Positions 8,449 to 17,517 of a stretch of DNA of 64,000 bases are shown piece by piece. The notes under the pieces are model-generated. The model ran no database searches, was not told the origin of the DNA, and worked only from the letters and a program-made list of their open reading frames with translations. Position 1 is the stretch's first letter, and each line of letters begins with the position of its first letter. The DNA is from DAIDKA01 sp036489445 (GTDB lineage Bacteria > Pseudomonadota > Gammaproteobacteria > Steroidobacterales > Steroidobacteraceae), in assembly GCA_036489445.1 (NCBI GenBank), contig DASXFV010000056.1:1-64000 (forward strand), read 5' to 3'. A program made the position numbers and the translations under genes.

Positions 8449-9311
8449 GCGTCCGCGCGCAAAGCCCGGTGTGGGCCCTGCATGGGGCGCACAACACGGT
8501 CTACCTGGCCGAGTCGGTGCATTTGCTGAAACCCGGCGCCAGCACACTGCCCGGCGCCTTCACGCGCGCCTATGACGACTCGAGCCAGCTGGTCATGGAG
8601 ATGGACCTGGGGAAACTCGATACCAGCAGTGTCTCCGCCTGGATGCTGGAACACGGGCGCTATCCGCAAGGCGAATCGATGACGCAGGCGCTGGGGCCGG
8701 AACGCTTCGCGCGCGTGGTTGCCCAGGCCACCGCGCTGGGATTGCCCCTGGAGCAGCTCGCCGTGCTGCGTCCCTGGGTGGTGGCACTGACGCTCACCGA
8801 CCTCATGTACCTGAAGCTCGGCTACGATCCGCAATCGGGTGTCGAGGAACAGCTGGTGGCCCGCACGCAGCAGGACGGTCGGCCCACCGCAGGCCTTGAG
8901 ACCCTGGATGAGGAACTCGGGCAACTGGAGCACCTGTCCGCCGAGGATCAGGCGCGGTTCCTGGAATTGACCCTGCAGGATCTCAAGGATACCGGCAGTG
9001 ATACCGACCAGATGCTCCAGGCCTGGCGCAAGGGCGACAACCACGAACTGGCGGCCGAGCTCTCCGACGCCTACCAGCAGTTCCCCGAGCTGTATCGCGT
9101 ATTGGTCAGCGAGCGCAATCAGCGCTGGCTGCCGCAGATCGAGGCCTTCCTGAACTCCGACCACAATGTGCTCGTCGTGGTCGGCGCGCTGCACGTGGTC
9201 GGCAAGGGCGGCCTGTTGGATCTGCTGCGCAACGCCGGCATTGTCGCCACACCGGTGCTCAGCGTTGGCGCGCCCGGTGTGGCTCAGCCTCCGAACAGCT
9301 CCCGCCACTGA
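8406..9311 (+). CDS. TraB/GumN family protein, secreted
   Basis: A 301-residue protein with a clear signal peptide (MRQWLFALCLLGSLSVRA, cleavage before Gln19) and the TraB/GumN fold: an N-terminal WALHGAHNTVYLAESVHLL segment and a C-terminal VGALHVVGKGGLLDLL segment carrying the two conserved histidines. Family members are found in bacterial envelopes and in xanthan gum loci (GumN); some relatives are proposed proteases, but the role here is unknown. The usual GSxH is ESVH in this protein. It overlaps the upstream phosphoesterase by 43 bases, and its end overlaps the convergent glycosyltransferase by 28 bases. Confidence 0.82.
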   Translation: MRQWLFALCLLGSLSVRAQSPVWALHGAHNTVYLAESVHLLKPGASTLPGAFTRAYDDSSQLVMEMDLGKLDTSSVSAWMLEHGRYPQGESMTQALGPERFARVVAQATALGLPLEQLAVLRPWVVALTLTDLMYLKLGYDPQSGVEEQLVARTQQDGRPTAGLETLDEELGQLEHLSAEDQARFLELTLQDLKDTGSDTDQMLQAWRKGDNHELAAELSDAYQQFPELYRVLVSERNQRWLPQIEAFLNSDHNVLVVVGALHVVGKGGLLDLLRNAGIVATPVLSVGAPGVAQPPNSSRH

Positions 9312-10345
9312 GCCGTCACCGTGCTCAGGGCAAATCGCGGATCCGGCCCGACCACCGGGCGACCTCCGGTCCGCCATTCACGGATGCGCGCCACGTAGGC
9401 ATCAAACAGGCCGAGGCCATCCGCCAGGCGCGCCGGGACCCTGCGCCAGCGCGGTGCCAGACTGCCGACCATGCCTTCGTAGCAGCGGTACGCTGCCTTC
9501 ACCGGCAGCACCTGCCGCGGATCGGCAACGATTTCCACCGCGGCGCCAAAATCATGGGTCAGCACGGGCGTACCCAGGGCATGCGACTCGGCGTACACCA
9601 GGCCAAAGGTCTCGGGAATGAGGAAATTCGGTTGGAACGTGCACAAGGCGCCCCGCACCTGCTGGTGGATAGCCGCCTGGGGCTGCGACCCCAGAAACAC
9701 CACGCCCGCAAATGCCCCCGCCGCGCCGACTTTGTAGCCTGGATTGCCCACCACCAGACATAGATCCGGCAGCGCACGGCGCAGCGCACCGAAGGCATCC
9801 AGTGCAAAGGCCAGGCCCTTGTTGGGGGAGGAAAAGAACACCAGCCGCCGGTCATCAATGATTGAGCCGTCGGGCTGCAATCCGTCCGCGACAGGATTGT
9901 AGAGGCTCCGGACCGGCAGATCCGGAACACCGGCCCACCGCAGCGTGTTGAGGACGTCCCGCTGATGCGTGTGCGACACGCAGATGACGGACACGTTTGC
10001 GGCACGCAGCAGGCCGGCGGTGCCTCGCAGACGCCGGCCACGCTTGGAGGCCGGTCGCATCTTGTCGTGCAGCCAAAGATGCAAGCGCGCACCGGGGAAC
10101 AGTTCCTGCGCCTGGGCCAAGGCGCGGGAATCGCGGATCACCACGGCATGATCGATCCCGTGCATGCGCTGCGGGGGCACATACCGCTCCCATGCCAGCG
10201 CGCGATTGTGCTGCACGACCCAGGCACCCAGTGCGTCGGCAATCCGGGCCACGCTTGCCTCGGTGCCAGGCATTGCACGCGCACGCAGGTCGCGCGTGTC
10301 GTAGGGCAGTGGGCACGACGGATCAAAGAACACCAGCCGGCTCAC
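9284..10345 (-). CDS. Glycosyltransferase family 4 protein
   Basis: A 353-residue GT-B fold glycosyltransferase. The donor-binding C-terminal domain shows PETFGLVYAESHALGTPVL, the classic family 4 E-x7-E element, preceded by FFSSPNKGLAFALDAF, which resembles the loop after the first domain in this family. It probably transfers a sugar to a cell-surface polysaccharide or LPS; donor and acceptor cannot be read from sequence. It is divergent from the family 2 transferase at 10413 and the two may serve the same glycan. Confidence 0.82.
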   Translation of the reverse strand: MSRLVFFDPSCPLPYDTRDLRARAMPGTEASVARIADALGAWVVQHNRALAWERYVPPQRMHGIDHAVVIRDSRALAQAQELFPGARLHLWLHDKMRPASKRGRRLRGTAGLLRAANVSVICVSHTHQRDVLNTLRWAGVPDLPVRSLYNPVADGLQPDGSIIDDRRLVFFSSPNKGLAFALDAFGALRRALPDLCLVVGNPGYKVGAAGAFAGVVFLGSQPQAAIHQQVRGALCTFQPNFLIPETFGLVYAESHALGTPVLTHDFGAAVEIVADPRQVLPVKAAYRCYEGMVGSLAPRWRRVPARLADGLGLFDAYVARIREWRTGGRPVVGPDPRFALSTVTAQWRELFGG

Positions 10346-10412
10346 GCGCGTGTACTCTGGATCAGGGTGAGTGCTCTAATGGCGCCTGGCGCATGGCTAT
10401 GGAGTGTCGATT

Positions 10413-11192
10413 GTGGACGAGACCCGCGCGGCGATTTCGGCATGCATCATAACCCTGAATGAAGCGGATCGGATTGAGCGATGCCTGAAGGCCCTGGATT
10501 TCTGTGATGAGATCATCGTAGTCGACTCACACTCCACCGACAACACCCGCGAGCTGGCCGCGGCATTGGGCGCCCGAGTGCTGGATCGCGACTGGCCGGG
10601 CTACAGGTCCCAGAAGCAATTTGCGACCGCCGCAGCGCTGCATGACTGGGTCTTGTGCATCGACGCGGACGAGATTGTCACAGCGCAATTGCGCAGTGAA
10701 ATCGTGCGCCTGCAGGCAGGCGGATTTGCCGGCGCGCGCGGTTACTCCGTGCCCAGGCTGACCGAATATTTCGGCAGGTTTCTGCGCCATGGCAACGCCT
10801 GGCCGGACCGGAAGATCCGTCTGTACCACCGCGCCACGGCACGTTGGGTCGGTCATGAAGTTCACGAGAAGGTCGCGGTCGAGGGTCCGGTCAAAAATCT
10901 AACGGCGCACCTTGAGCACTACGCCTACCGCAGCCTGGATGATCATCTGAACCGTATGGATCGCTACGCGCGATTGATCAGCGAAGAGATGCACCGGGCT
11001 GGACGCAGCTGCCGTCTGCCGGCAGTGGTCGTTCATCCCCTGTGGCGCTTCCTGCGCGGCATGTTTGTGAAAGGTGGCGTTCTGGATGGCTGGCGGGGCT
11101 GGGTGTTTCACAGCATCGAAGCAGGTTATGTGCACCGCAAATATCTGCGCCTGTGGACGCTGTCGCGCATCGCCCCCTCGATCGCCAAGTGA
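10413..11192 (+). CDS. Glycosyltransferase family 2, WaaE/KdtX-like
   Basis: A GT-A glycosyltransferase of 259 residues resembling LPS core glucosyltransferases of the WaaE/KdtX group. Visible motifs are SACIITLNEADRIERCL at the N-terminus, IIVVDSHSTDNT, the DxD-like LCIDADEI, and a C-terminal amphipathic region (PLWRFLRGMFVKGGVLDGWRG) typical of membrane-associated members. GTG 10413 was chosen because a GGAG element at 10401-10404 is spaced 8 bases from it; a GTG at 10404 overlaps that element. Likely acts on the cytoplasmic face during LPS core assembly. Confidence 0.83.
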   Translation: MDETRAAISACIITLNEADRIERCLKALDFCDEIIVVDSHSTDNTRELAAALGARVLDRDWPGYRSQKQFATAAALHDWVLCIDADEIVTAQLRSEIVRLQAGGFAGARGYSVPRLTEYFGRFLRHGNAWPDRKIRLYHRATARWVGHEVHEKVAVEGPVKNLTAHLEHYAYRSLDDHLNRMDRYARLISEEMHRAGRSCRLPAVVVHPLWRFLRGMFVKGGVLDGWRGWVFHSIEAGYVHRKYLRLWTLSRIAPSIAK

Positions 11193-11210
11193 TCCGCAGG
11201 TCGCGGCTGC

Positions 11211-11606
11211 CTAGCCGACTGATCTACGCACCGTCGGCGTCACATACCGGTTGCGCGTAAGACGCTGCTCCGGCGCCAGCGCACCCAGACGCTCCAGACG
11301 CGACTCCACGCTGGCGAGACTGCGGTGGTGGTCGGCGGCAATCTGCAGCAGCGGTTCGCCGTCACGAAAGGCCGCCAGGACCTGCGCATCATCAGCCTGC
11401 CGCCAGGGCCGCCCCGTGTTGCTGGGCAGGCGGGCCCGCCGACGGGTCCGCGCCTCGTCCGCGTCCAGTACCGCCACGGCACATAACAGGGCACGGATCA
11501 CCATCGCGTGGTGCAGCACCAGGGACTTGGGAATCGGATAGCCCGTCACCGGATCGACGCCTTCGACCAGGGACTTCAAGGTGGCTTTGGCAGCGGCCAG
11601 ATCCAT
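11211..11606 (-). CDS. Conserved hypothetical protein with a C-terminal helix-turn-helix-like motif
   Basis: 131 residues from ATG 11606. The C-terminal half reads LPSNTGRPWRQADDAQVLAAF then LLQIAADHHRSLASVESRLERLGAL. This pattern recurs in small proteobacterial proteins and looks like a Myb/SANT-like or sigma-region-4-like helical motif (acidic helix, then a recognition-helix pattern ending RLxxLG). The first half (TLKSLVEGVDPVTGYPIP) is of unknown function. Longer reading frames upstream overlap the start of the divergent membrane protease and are unconserved. A DNA-binding role is only an inference. Confidence 0.6.
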   Translation of the reverse strand: MDLAAAKATLKSLVEGVDPVTGYPIPKSLVLHHAMVIRALLCAVAVLDADEARTRRRARLPSNTGRPWRQADDAQVLAAFRDGEPLLQIAADHHRSLASVESRLERLGALAPEQRLTRNRYVTPTVRRSVG

Positions 11607-11719
11607 CGGCAAGCACCACGGGGGGGTTGGGGTGAGGATTTTCAGGACAATTGCTGCGGCAGACCAGCGGCAAATCTGGTGCAATTGCCAAGAATTCACT
11701 CAACGCCACCGCCACCCGC

Positions 11720-12601
11720 ATGTCCTCATTCGCCTGGTTCCTGGGATTGATACTGCTGGCACTCGCCGTCATGGCGGGCCTTACCTATCCTGTATGGCTG
11801 CTGCTGGACCCGGCATTCGGGTTTCCCTTCCACCGCGTGGCCGATCGCCTCGGAATGGTCACGCTCGGCGTCGGCTTTTTCCTGGTTGCCAGACGCCTGC
11901 GCCTGGCCGACCGCAACAGTCTGGGGTTCGGTCCGCCGCCGCGACAGTTCCTGCGCGCAGCCGGTCTCGCCTTGTGTTTGGGCGTCGTGCTGATGGGCCT
12001 GATCATTCTCATCATGCTCGCGCTGCATCTGCGCCTGCTGCGTCCGGGAGTCGTACTGAGCTTGCCGACCTTCGGCAAGCTTGCCGTGCAGGGGCTGCTG
12101 CGCGGCATCGTGGTCGCGCTCATCGAGGAGACCTTCCTGCGCGGGGCCATGTGGACCGGTATCGCGCGTGAATCGGGCGCGTTGACCGCGACGGTACTGA
12201 CTTCGCTCATCTATGCCCTGACGCACTTCGTCAGCTCCTACCATATCCCGCCGGACCAGATCAGCTGGCGCAGCGGTATCGATATGCTGGCGGGTTCGTT
12301 CGGCGCCTTTGCACGACCTGTGGACGTCGCTGACGCCTATATCTGCCTGTTCGCCGTCGGGGTGGTTCTGGCAACGGTGCGCATGCAGACCGGCAATATC
12401 GCCGCGAGCCTGGGACTGCACGCAGGCTGGGTGTGGGTCATCACCTTCGCACGTGCAACGTCCATCGCCGATCCTGCCAATCCATTGCATGGCCTGCTCA
12501 GCCACTTCGACGGGGTAGTCGGCTGGCTGGTGTGCGCCTGGACGGTGCTGGTCGGATTCGGACTGAACTGGTTCTATGGCTCGCGGATCAGGCGTTCGTA
12601 G
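11720..12601 (+). CDS. CPBP family intramembrane metalloprotease (CAAX protease-like)
   Basis: A 293-residue polytopic membrane protein. The Abi/CPBP catalytic signature is intact: EETFLRG (EExxxR) in the middle, then a histidine in IYALTHFV and another in GLHAGWVW. About seven to eight hydrophobic segments are visible, the first at residues 5-25. Family members include Rce1-like and bacteriocin-immunity proteases; the substrate here is unknown. ATG 11720 (MSSFAWFLGLILL) starts directly at the first membrane segment; an ATG further upstream adds a polar, unconserved leader. The last 14 bases overlap the convergent LonN-domain gene. Confidence 0.85.
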   Translation: MSSFAWFLGLILLALAVMAGLTYPVWLLLDPAFGFPFHRVADRLGMVTLGVGFFLVARRLRLADRNSLGFGPPPRQFLRAAGLALCLGVVLMGLIILIMLALHLRLLRPGVVLSLPTFGKLAVQGLLRGIVVALIEETFLRGAMWTGIARESGALTATVLTSLIYALTHFVSSYHIPPDQISWRSGIDMLAGSFGAFARPVDVADAYICLFAVGVVLATVRMQTGNIAASLGLHAGWVWVITFARATSIADPANPLHGLLSHFDGVVGWLVCAWTVLVGFGLNWFYGSRIRRS

Positions 12602-13193
12602 GCAGCATCGGTGCCAGCCATTCCAGGCGCTGCACCGGGTCGTGGACTTCCAGACTGTGCTGTCGCTGCGCAGCTGTCAGCGGCAGCAATTCCAGCAGGC
12701 GGTAACCCACCCATTCCGCATCGGCAAAGTTTTGCGGAATGTGGGCGTAGGCTGGTGGCAGCCGCGGCAGCACCCCGCGCAGGGCTGCGACCAGGTTTGC
12801 GAATTGCGGTGCCACCGGCACGGTCGCGTGCGGCGGCACCCAGGTCACCTGGCCCAGCACCAGGCCGTCCGACTGGCTGTGGCGCGACACCAGCCGGAAC
12901 ACGCGCTCACCCAGGCACAGCAGCCCCAACAGACCGTTCGACAGAGTATGGAAATCGATAATGCGGGCGCTGGTCCCGGTCACTGCCGTTTCGCTGACGG
13001 CACCGGCCTCGGACCCTTCAAGGATCCGCACGACGCCGAAGGGACTGCTCGTGCGCATGCAGCGCCCGACCATGTCCAGGTAACGCGGTTCAAACACCTG
13101 CAACTGCAAGGGACCGCCGGGCAGCAGTACGGTATGCAGTGGAAACAGGGGCAGCTCGGCTGCCTGCGCATCAGTGGCGGCTGTTTGGGTCAT
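12588..13193 (-). CDS. LON peptidase substrate-binding domain protein
   Basis: A 201-residue protein made only of the Lon N-terminal (PUA-like) domain: LPLFPLHTVLLPGGPLQLQVFEPRYLDMV at the start is the hallmark. There is no AAA or protease domain, so it is not Lon itself; such proteins are common in proteobacteria and may act as adaptors, but the function is not established. Its ATG overlaps the mpl stop by four bases (ATGA), indicating that it is translated with mpl. Confidence 0.88.
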   Translation of the reverse strand: MTQTAATDAQAAELPLFPLHTVLLPGGPLQLQVFEPRYLDMVGRCMRTSSPFGVVRILEGSEAGAVSETAVTGTSARIIDFHTLSNGLLGLLCLGERVFRLVSRHSQSDGLVLGQVTWVPPHATVPVAPQFANLVAALRGVLPRLPPAYAHIPQNFADAEWVGYRLLELLPLTAAQRQHSLEVHDPVQRLEWLAPMLPTNA

Positions 13194-14566
13194 GAGTAGC
13201 GCTGGCGCAGCGCCGCCAGCAGTTTCTCGTGCAGTCCGCCGAAGCCACCGTTGCTCATGACCAGCACGCTGTCACCGGCCGCCGCCTGCGCAGCCACGGT
13301 GTGCGCCATGGAGTCAACGCTCGCCACGGCAAAGCCGCGGGTGCCCAGCTCCCGCATCAGCGGCGCGGTGTTCCATCCCAGGTCAGGCGGCGTGAAGACA
13401 AAGACCTGATCCGCCGCGGCGAGCGCCGGCGCAATATGTTCGTTGTGGATACCCATGCGCATGGTGTTGGAACGCATCTCCAGCACCGCCAGGATGCGCC
13501 CCTGACCGACGCGGCGCCGCAGACCATCCACGGTGGTCGCGATTGCCGTCGGATGGTGCGCGAAATCATCGTACACACGGACGCCATGGACCTCGCCCCG
13601 CAGCTGCATCCGCCGGGCGATTCCCTTGAAGCTGCGCAGGGCTTCGATGGCCGTGGCCACTGGAACGCCCGCATGGTGGGCAGCGGCAATGGCTGCCAGG
13701 GCATTGTCCATATTGTGCGCACCCATCAGCTCCCACTCGACGGTGCCGCGGGATGCGCCGGACTCGATGACCTCGAAGCGGGAAAAGTCCACCGCACCGC
13801 CCGCACCGGCGTGCCAGCGCGATTGCGCCGAATGCGCGCCAGAGAACCCCTGCAGCGGCGTCCAGCAGCCCATTTTCAGGGTCTGTGCGAGGCGCTCATC
13901 ACCGGCGTTCCAGATGATGCTGCCGGAACCGGGCACGGTACGCACCAGGTGATGGAACTGCCGCTGTATGGCCGCCACATCCGGATAGATATCGGCGTGA
14001 TCAAATTCCAGGTTATTGAGCACCAGCGTGCGCGGATGGTAGTGGACGAACTTCGCACGCTTGTCAAAAAAGGCGGTGTCATATTCGTCCGCCTCGATGA
14101 CGAAGAACGGCGCCGCCCCCAGACGCGCGCTTGAATTGAAATTGGCCGGCACGCCACCGATGAGAAAGCCCGGCGCCAATCCTGCGTATTCCAGTATCCA
14201 CGCGACCAGTGATGCGGTCGTGGTCTTGCCGTGCGTTCCGGCCACGGCAATCACCCAGCGGTCTTTGAGCACCTCGCGCGCCAGCCATTCAGGACCGGAA
14301 GCGTAGGGCAAACCGCGATCCAGCAGCGCCTCCACGACGGGCACGCCGCGTGCCATGACGTTGCCGACCACGACCACATCCGGCGCGATATCCAGCTGCG
14401 CGGCCTCGAACCCCTCCACCAGATCGATGCCGAGCGCCCGCAGCTGGGTACTCATCGGTGGATAGACGTTGTGGTCTGACCCGGTCACGGTGTGTCCTGC
14501 CGCCTTGGCAATGGCGGCGATCCCGCCCATGAACGTCCCGCAAATGCCCAGAATATGAACGTGCAT
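13190..14566 (-). CDS. mpl: UDP-N-acetylmuramate:L-alanyl-gamma-D-glutamyl-meso-diaminopimelate ligase
   Basis: Mpl reattaches the murein tripeptide recovered from cell-wall turnover to UDP-MurNAc, in the cytoplasm. The 458-residue product starts HVHILGICGTFMGGIAAIAKAAGH, has the ATP-binding AGTHGKTTTASLVAW motif, and the Mur-ligase segments EADEYDTAFFDKRAKFVHY and YDDFAHHPTAI. Length and motifs match Mpl rather than MurC (IAGTHGKTTT with EADEYDTAFFDKRSKF). It is followed by the LonN-domain gene in an ATGA overlap and preceded by a small membrane protein gene. Confidence 0.96.
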   Translation of the reverse strand: MHVHILGICGTFMGGIAAIAKAAGHTVTGSDHNVYPPMSTQLRALGIDLVEGFEAAQLDIAPDVVVVGNVMARGVPVVEALLDRGLPYASGPEWLAREVLKDRWVIAVAGTHGKTTTASLVAWILEYAGLAPGFLIGGVPANFNSSARLGAAPFFVIEADEYDTAFFDKRAKFVHYHPRTLVLNNLEFDHADIYPDVAAIQRQFHHLVRTVPGSGSIIWNAGDERLAQTLKMGCWTPLQGFSGAHSAQSRWHAGAGGAVDFSRFEVIESGASRGTVEWELMGAHNMDNALAAIAAAHHAGVPVATAIEALRSFKGIARRMQLRGEVHGVRVYDDFAHHPTAIATTVDGLRRRVGQGRILAVLEMRSNTMRMGIHNEHIAPALAAADQVFVFTPPDLGWNTAPLMRELGTRGFAVASVDSMAHTVAAQAAAGDSVLVMSNGGFGGLHEKLLAALRQRYS

Positions 14567-14594
14567 CAGTAACTCACCGATTGAATGTTCAGCC

Positions 14595-15113
14595 TCAACG
14601 CAGCCCCGGCAGCAAAGCGGCCATCAGCAGCCAGCCGGCGATCAACTCCAGAATGACCAGTGCCACGCAGGCCGTCATGGGCCATTCCAGCGCCGCGTGC
14701 AGCACCCGAGCGCTGGCGGCAACCATCCACGCCACGACGACGATGTACGCGAGGCTTGCCGGCAGCTGCCAGGTCTCATTGGCACCCAGGCGCCGCATCA
14801 GCCACTCCGATGCCAGCGACAGCGGCGTCAGTATCGTGCGATAACCCAGTATCGCCGATGCGGTCTGCACAAACCGCTCGCTGCGCCCCATCAGACGCAG
14901 CAGCGCCCAGTACCACGCGACGGTGAAGGTCACATCGAGCAGCAATGCCCGCAACCAAGGACCGGTCAGCAATGGCAGCAACAGCACCATCAGCACATTG
15001 ACCGCAAAGTACGCCACCACGGTCAGCAGCAGCAGCAAGCCGACTGCTGGAACATCCTGTGGACCTTTCCGCAGCAGGGCAATCTGCCCGTACAGGCGCA
15101 CCAGCTCGGTCAT
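14595..15113 (-). CDS. Inner membrane protein of unknown function
   Basis: 172 residues from ATG 15113 (MTELVRLYGQIALLRKGPQD). Hydrophobicity suggests four or five membrane helices, roughly residues 24-48, 53-72, 118-138 and 145-168, with a short amphipathic N-terminus. No enzymatic motif was recognised. The stop lies 28 bases upstream of mpl on the same strand, so co-transcription with mpl is likely and a cell-wall-related role is possible but unproven. An in-frame ATG six codons upstream is an alternative start. Confidence 0.65.
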   Translation of the reverse strand: MTELVRLYGQIALLRKGPQDVPAVGLLLLLTVVAYFAVNVLMVLLLPLLTGPWLRALLLDVTFTVAWYWALLRLMGRSERFVQTASAILGYRTILTPLSLASEWLMRRLGANETWQLPASLAYIVVVAWMVAASARVLHAALEWPMTACVALVILELIAGWLLMAALLPGLR

Positions 15114-15183
15114 GGCTTCCGGGCCCGGCAAATCACTCGCATAATGCGCACATTAACAGAGAAAATCCGGATCAAGAGTAACG

Positions 15184-16260
15184 ATGATGATCACTAGCCG
15201 GGAGGGCCTGGAAGGGCTGGCCCAACGCCTGGCGCTTGCCCCCGCCATTGCACTGGATACTGAATTCCTGCGCGAGCGTACCTATCGGGCGGAGCTGTGC
15301 CTGTTGCAGATAGCGGATGCCCAAGGTGCGCTGTGCGTGGATCCCCTGGCCGTGGCGGACCTGTCAGCGCTGCGCCCGGTGCTTGGTGCCCGGAGCACCG
15401 TCAAGGTCATGCACGCGTGCCGCCAGGATATTGAGGTGCTGCTGCCCGCCGCAGGCTTCGTCATGCCGGTGTTTGACACCCAGATCGCCGCGGCGCTGAG
15501 CGGCATGCCCGCGCAGATCGGCTATGCCGAACTGGTCCGGCGCGTGACGGGCCGCGAACTGAGCAAGGCCCACACGCGCACCGACTGGTCACGTCGCCCG
15601 CTCTCCGCGGAGCAGATCGACTACGCGCTGGACGATGTGCGTTACCTGCTGCCGGTGCGCGATCACCTGCTCCGGGAACTGGAGCGCTTGGATCGCTTGT
15701 CCTGGCTGCAGGAGGAACTGGCAGCGCTGCAGAATCCCACCGACTACAGCGTCGACCCGGAGGAGGCCTGGTTGCGGGTTCGTTCCCTGAAGGGACTCGA
15801 CCCCGATCGGTCGCGCCTGGCGCAATTGCTGGCGGCGTGGCGCGAGCGCCGTGCCGATGAGCGAAATCGCCCGCGCGGCTGGATCCTGGATGACGCCGTA
15901 CTGCGGGACATCGTGGTCAGGGTGCCGCGCACCGTCGAGGAGCTGACAGGTCTGGCCGACATGCAACCCGGCTTCGTCAAACACAATGGCGCGGAAATCC
16001 TCGAACTCATCGCGGCCGCACAGCTGCCGGCGGTGCTGCCGCGCCTCAACCCCCGCGGCGCCCCGGATCCGCAGAAGACCGCACTGGTCAAGAAACTGTC
16101 CACCGTGCACCAGGCCGTGGCCAGCGAATTGAATCTACCCCCGGAGATCCTCGCCACCCGGCGCGACCTTGAACAACTTGCGGACGGCCGCCAGGACGGG
16201 GGCGTCCTGTGCGGCTGGCGGCGCGAAGTCATCGGTGAGCGGCTGCTCGCGGCGCTATGA
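15184..16260 (+). CDS. rnd: Ribonuclease D
   Basis: A 3'-5' exoribonuclease that trims tRNA and other structured RNA 3' ends. In the 358 residues the DEDD exonuclease motifs are clear: ALDTEFLRERTY (motif I, Asp and Glu), VMHACRQDIEVL (motif II), and the motif III region QIDYALDDVRYL. An HRDC domain follows (about residues 200-285, RNRPRGWILDD). Two adjacent ATGs at 15184 and 15187 could each start the protein. The length fits the family. It is divergent from the mpl cluster, and its promoter should lie in 15114-15183. Confidence 0.94.
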   Translation: MMITSREGLEGLAQRLALAPAIALDTEFLRERTYRAELCLLQIADAQGALCVDPLAVADLSALRPVLGARSTVKVMHACRQDIEVLLPAAGFVMPVFDTQIAAALSGMPAQIGYAELVRRVTGRELSKAHTRTDWSRRPLSAEQIDYALDDVRYLLPVRDHLLRELERLDRLSWLQEELAALQNPTDYSVDPEEAWLRVRSLKGLDPDRSRLAQLLAAWRERRADERNRPRGWILDDAVLRDIVVRVPRTVEELTGLADMQPGFVKHNGAEILELIAAAQLPAVLPRLNPRGAPDPQKTALVKKLSTVHQAVASELNLPPEILATRRDLEQLADGRQDGGVLCGWRREVIGERLLAAL

Positions 16261-16303
16261 TTCACCGTGCGACCAGTATCAGTACGGCGAGAATGGAATA
16301 AAA

Positions 16304-17500
16304 ATGGCCCTGACGGACGGCAACGGCGGTCAAGAACCTGAGGATCTGCGCCGACGGCTGGCCGACGAGCGCGCGTTGCGCACGGAGGCTGAGCGTGTCA
16401 GCAAGCTCAAGGATGAGTTTCTGTCGACCCTGGGACATGAGCTGCGAGCCCCGCTGCATGCCGTGCTCGGCTGGTCGCGCCTGCTGGAATCCGGTCGTCT
16501 GGCGCCCGAAGACGTGCAGCGCGGGGGTCAGACCATTGACCGAAATGTGCGCATGCTCGCCCAGCTGGTCGATGATCTGATCGACATGAGCGGACTGCTG
16601 AGCGGCCGCCTGCGGCTGGATCCGGAGGAAACCGATCTGGCTCAGATCGTGGAAGCGGCGCTCGAGACCATGCAGGCCACCGCCGATGCCAAGGGCGTGC
16701 GGCTGATGAAGAATCTGCCGGCCCAGGCCTGCCTGGTCTTCGGCGATCGTCAGCGCCTGCAGCAGGTCATCTGGAACCTGCTCAACAATGCCGTGAAGTT
16801 CACGCCGCGCAGCGGGGTCATCACCACCACCCTGGCGCGCGCCAAGGGGAACTGGGAAGTGAATGTCACCGACAGCGGAATTGGGCTGAGTCCCAGTGCC
16901 CTGAATCTGGTTTTCGACCGCTTTGGTCGCAGCGAAGGTCCACGGCGCGGACCCCCTGGGCTCGGCCTGGGGCTGGTGATCGTCAAGCAGGTGATCGAAC
17001 TGCATGGCGGACGAGTCTGGGCGCGCAGCGCCGGCGAAGGTCATGGCGCCACCTTCTGCGCCCTGCTGCCAAGGCTTGCGCCGCATGAAACGGTTGCCGA
17101 TGTCGTGGCATTGGAGAGTGCCGACCTGCACGGGCTGCGGGTGCTGTTGGTCGATGATGACCAGGAGACACTGGAGCGTTCGCGGCAGAACCTCAGTAGC
17201 GCCCGCGCACTGGTGGCCACCGCCAATAGCGCTGATTCAGCGCTGGAGGCGCTGCGCACCTTTCACGCCGATGTGCTGGTGGCGGACGTGAGCATGCCCG
17301 GGCGCAATGGGTATGACCTGATCCGTGCCGTCCGCGCCAAATTGAGTGCGCAGGAACTGCCCGCAATCGCCCTGACTGATTTTGCACGCCCGGAAGACGC
17401 CGTCAGCGCCCATGACGCCGGATTCCAGATGCATCTGACCCGTCCCGCGGACGCCGATGAACTGGTCAGCGCCGTCGCCCAGCTGACCCGCCGCAACTGA
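16304..17500 (+). CDS. Hybrid sensor histidine kinase with C-terminal receiver domain
   Basis: 398 residues with no membrane segment, so a soluble kinase. A short coiled-coil (residues 15-38) leads into HisKA with the H-box around His45 (LSTLGHELRAPLH). The HATPase domain has the N-box NLLNNAVKF (158-166), G1 DSGIGL (190-195) and G2 GLGLGLVIVKQ (219-229). A receiver domain follows from about residue 278 with acidic pocket Asp284/Asp285 and phospho-acceptor Asp328. The usual receiver lysine appears to be Arg380 (HLTRPAD). There is no recognisable input domain beyond the coiled coil and no linked response regulator, so it probably works with partners elsewhere. ATG 16304 was chosen because longer frames overlap rnd. 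Confidence 0.87.
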   Translation: MALTDGNGGQEPEDLRRRLADERALRTEAERVSKLKDEFLSTLGHELRAPLHAVLGWSRLLESGRLAPEDVQRGGQTIDRNVRMLAQLVDDLIDMSGLLSGRLRLDPEETDLAQIVEAALETMQATADAKGVRLMKNLPAQACLVFGDRQRLQQVIWNLLNNAVKFTPRSGVITTTLARAKGNWEVNVTDSGIGLSPSALNLVFDRFGRSEGPRRGPPGLGLGLVIVKQVIELHGGRVWARSAGEGHGATFCALLPRLAPHETVADVVALESADLHGLRVLLVDDDQETLERSRQNLSSARALVATANSADSALEALRTFHADVLVADVSMPGRNGYDLIRAVRAKLSAQELPAIALTDFARPEDAVSAHDAGFQMHLTRPADADELVSAVAQLTRRN

Positions 17501-17517
17501 ACACCCGCGTACGACCT

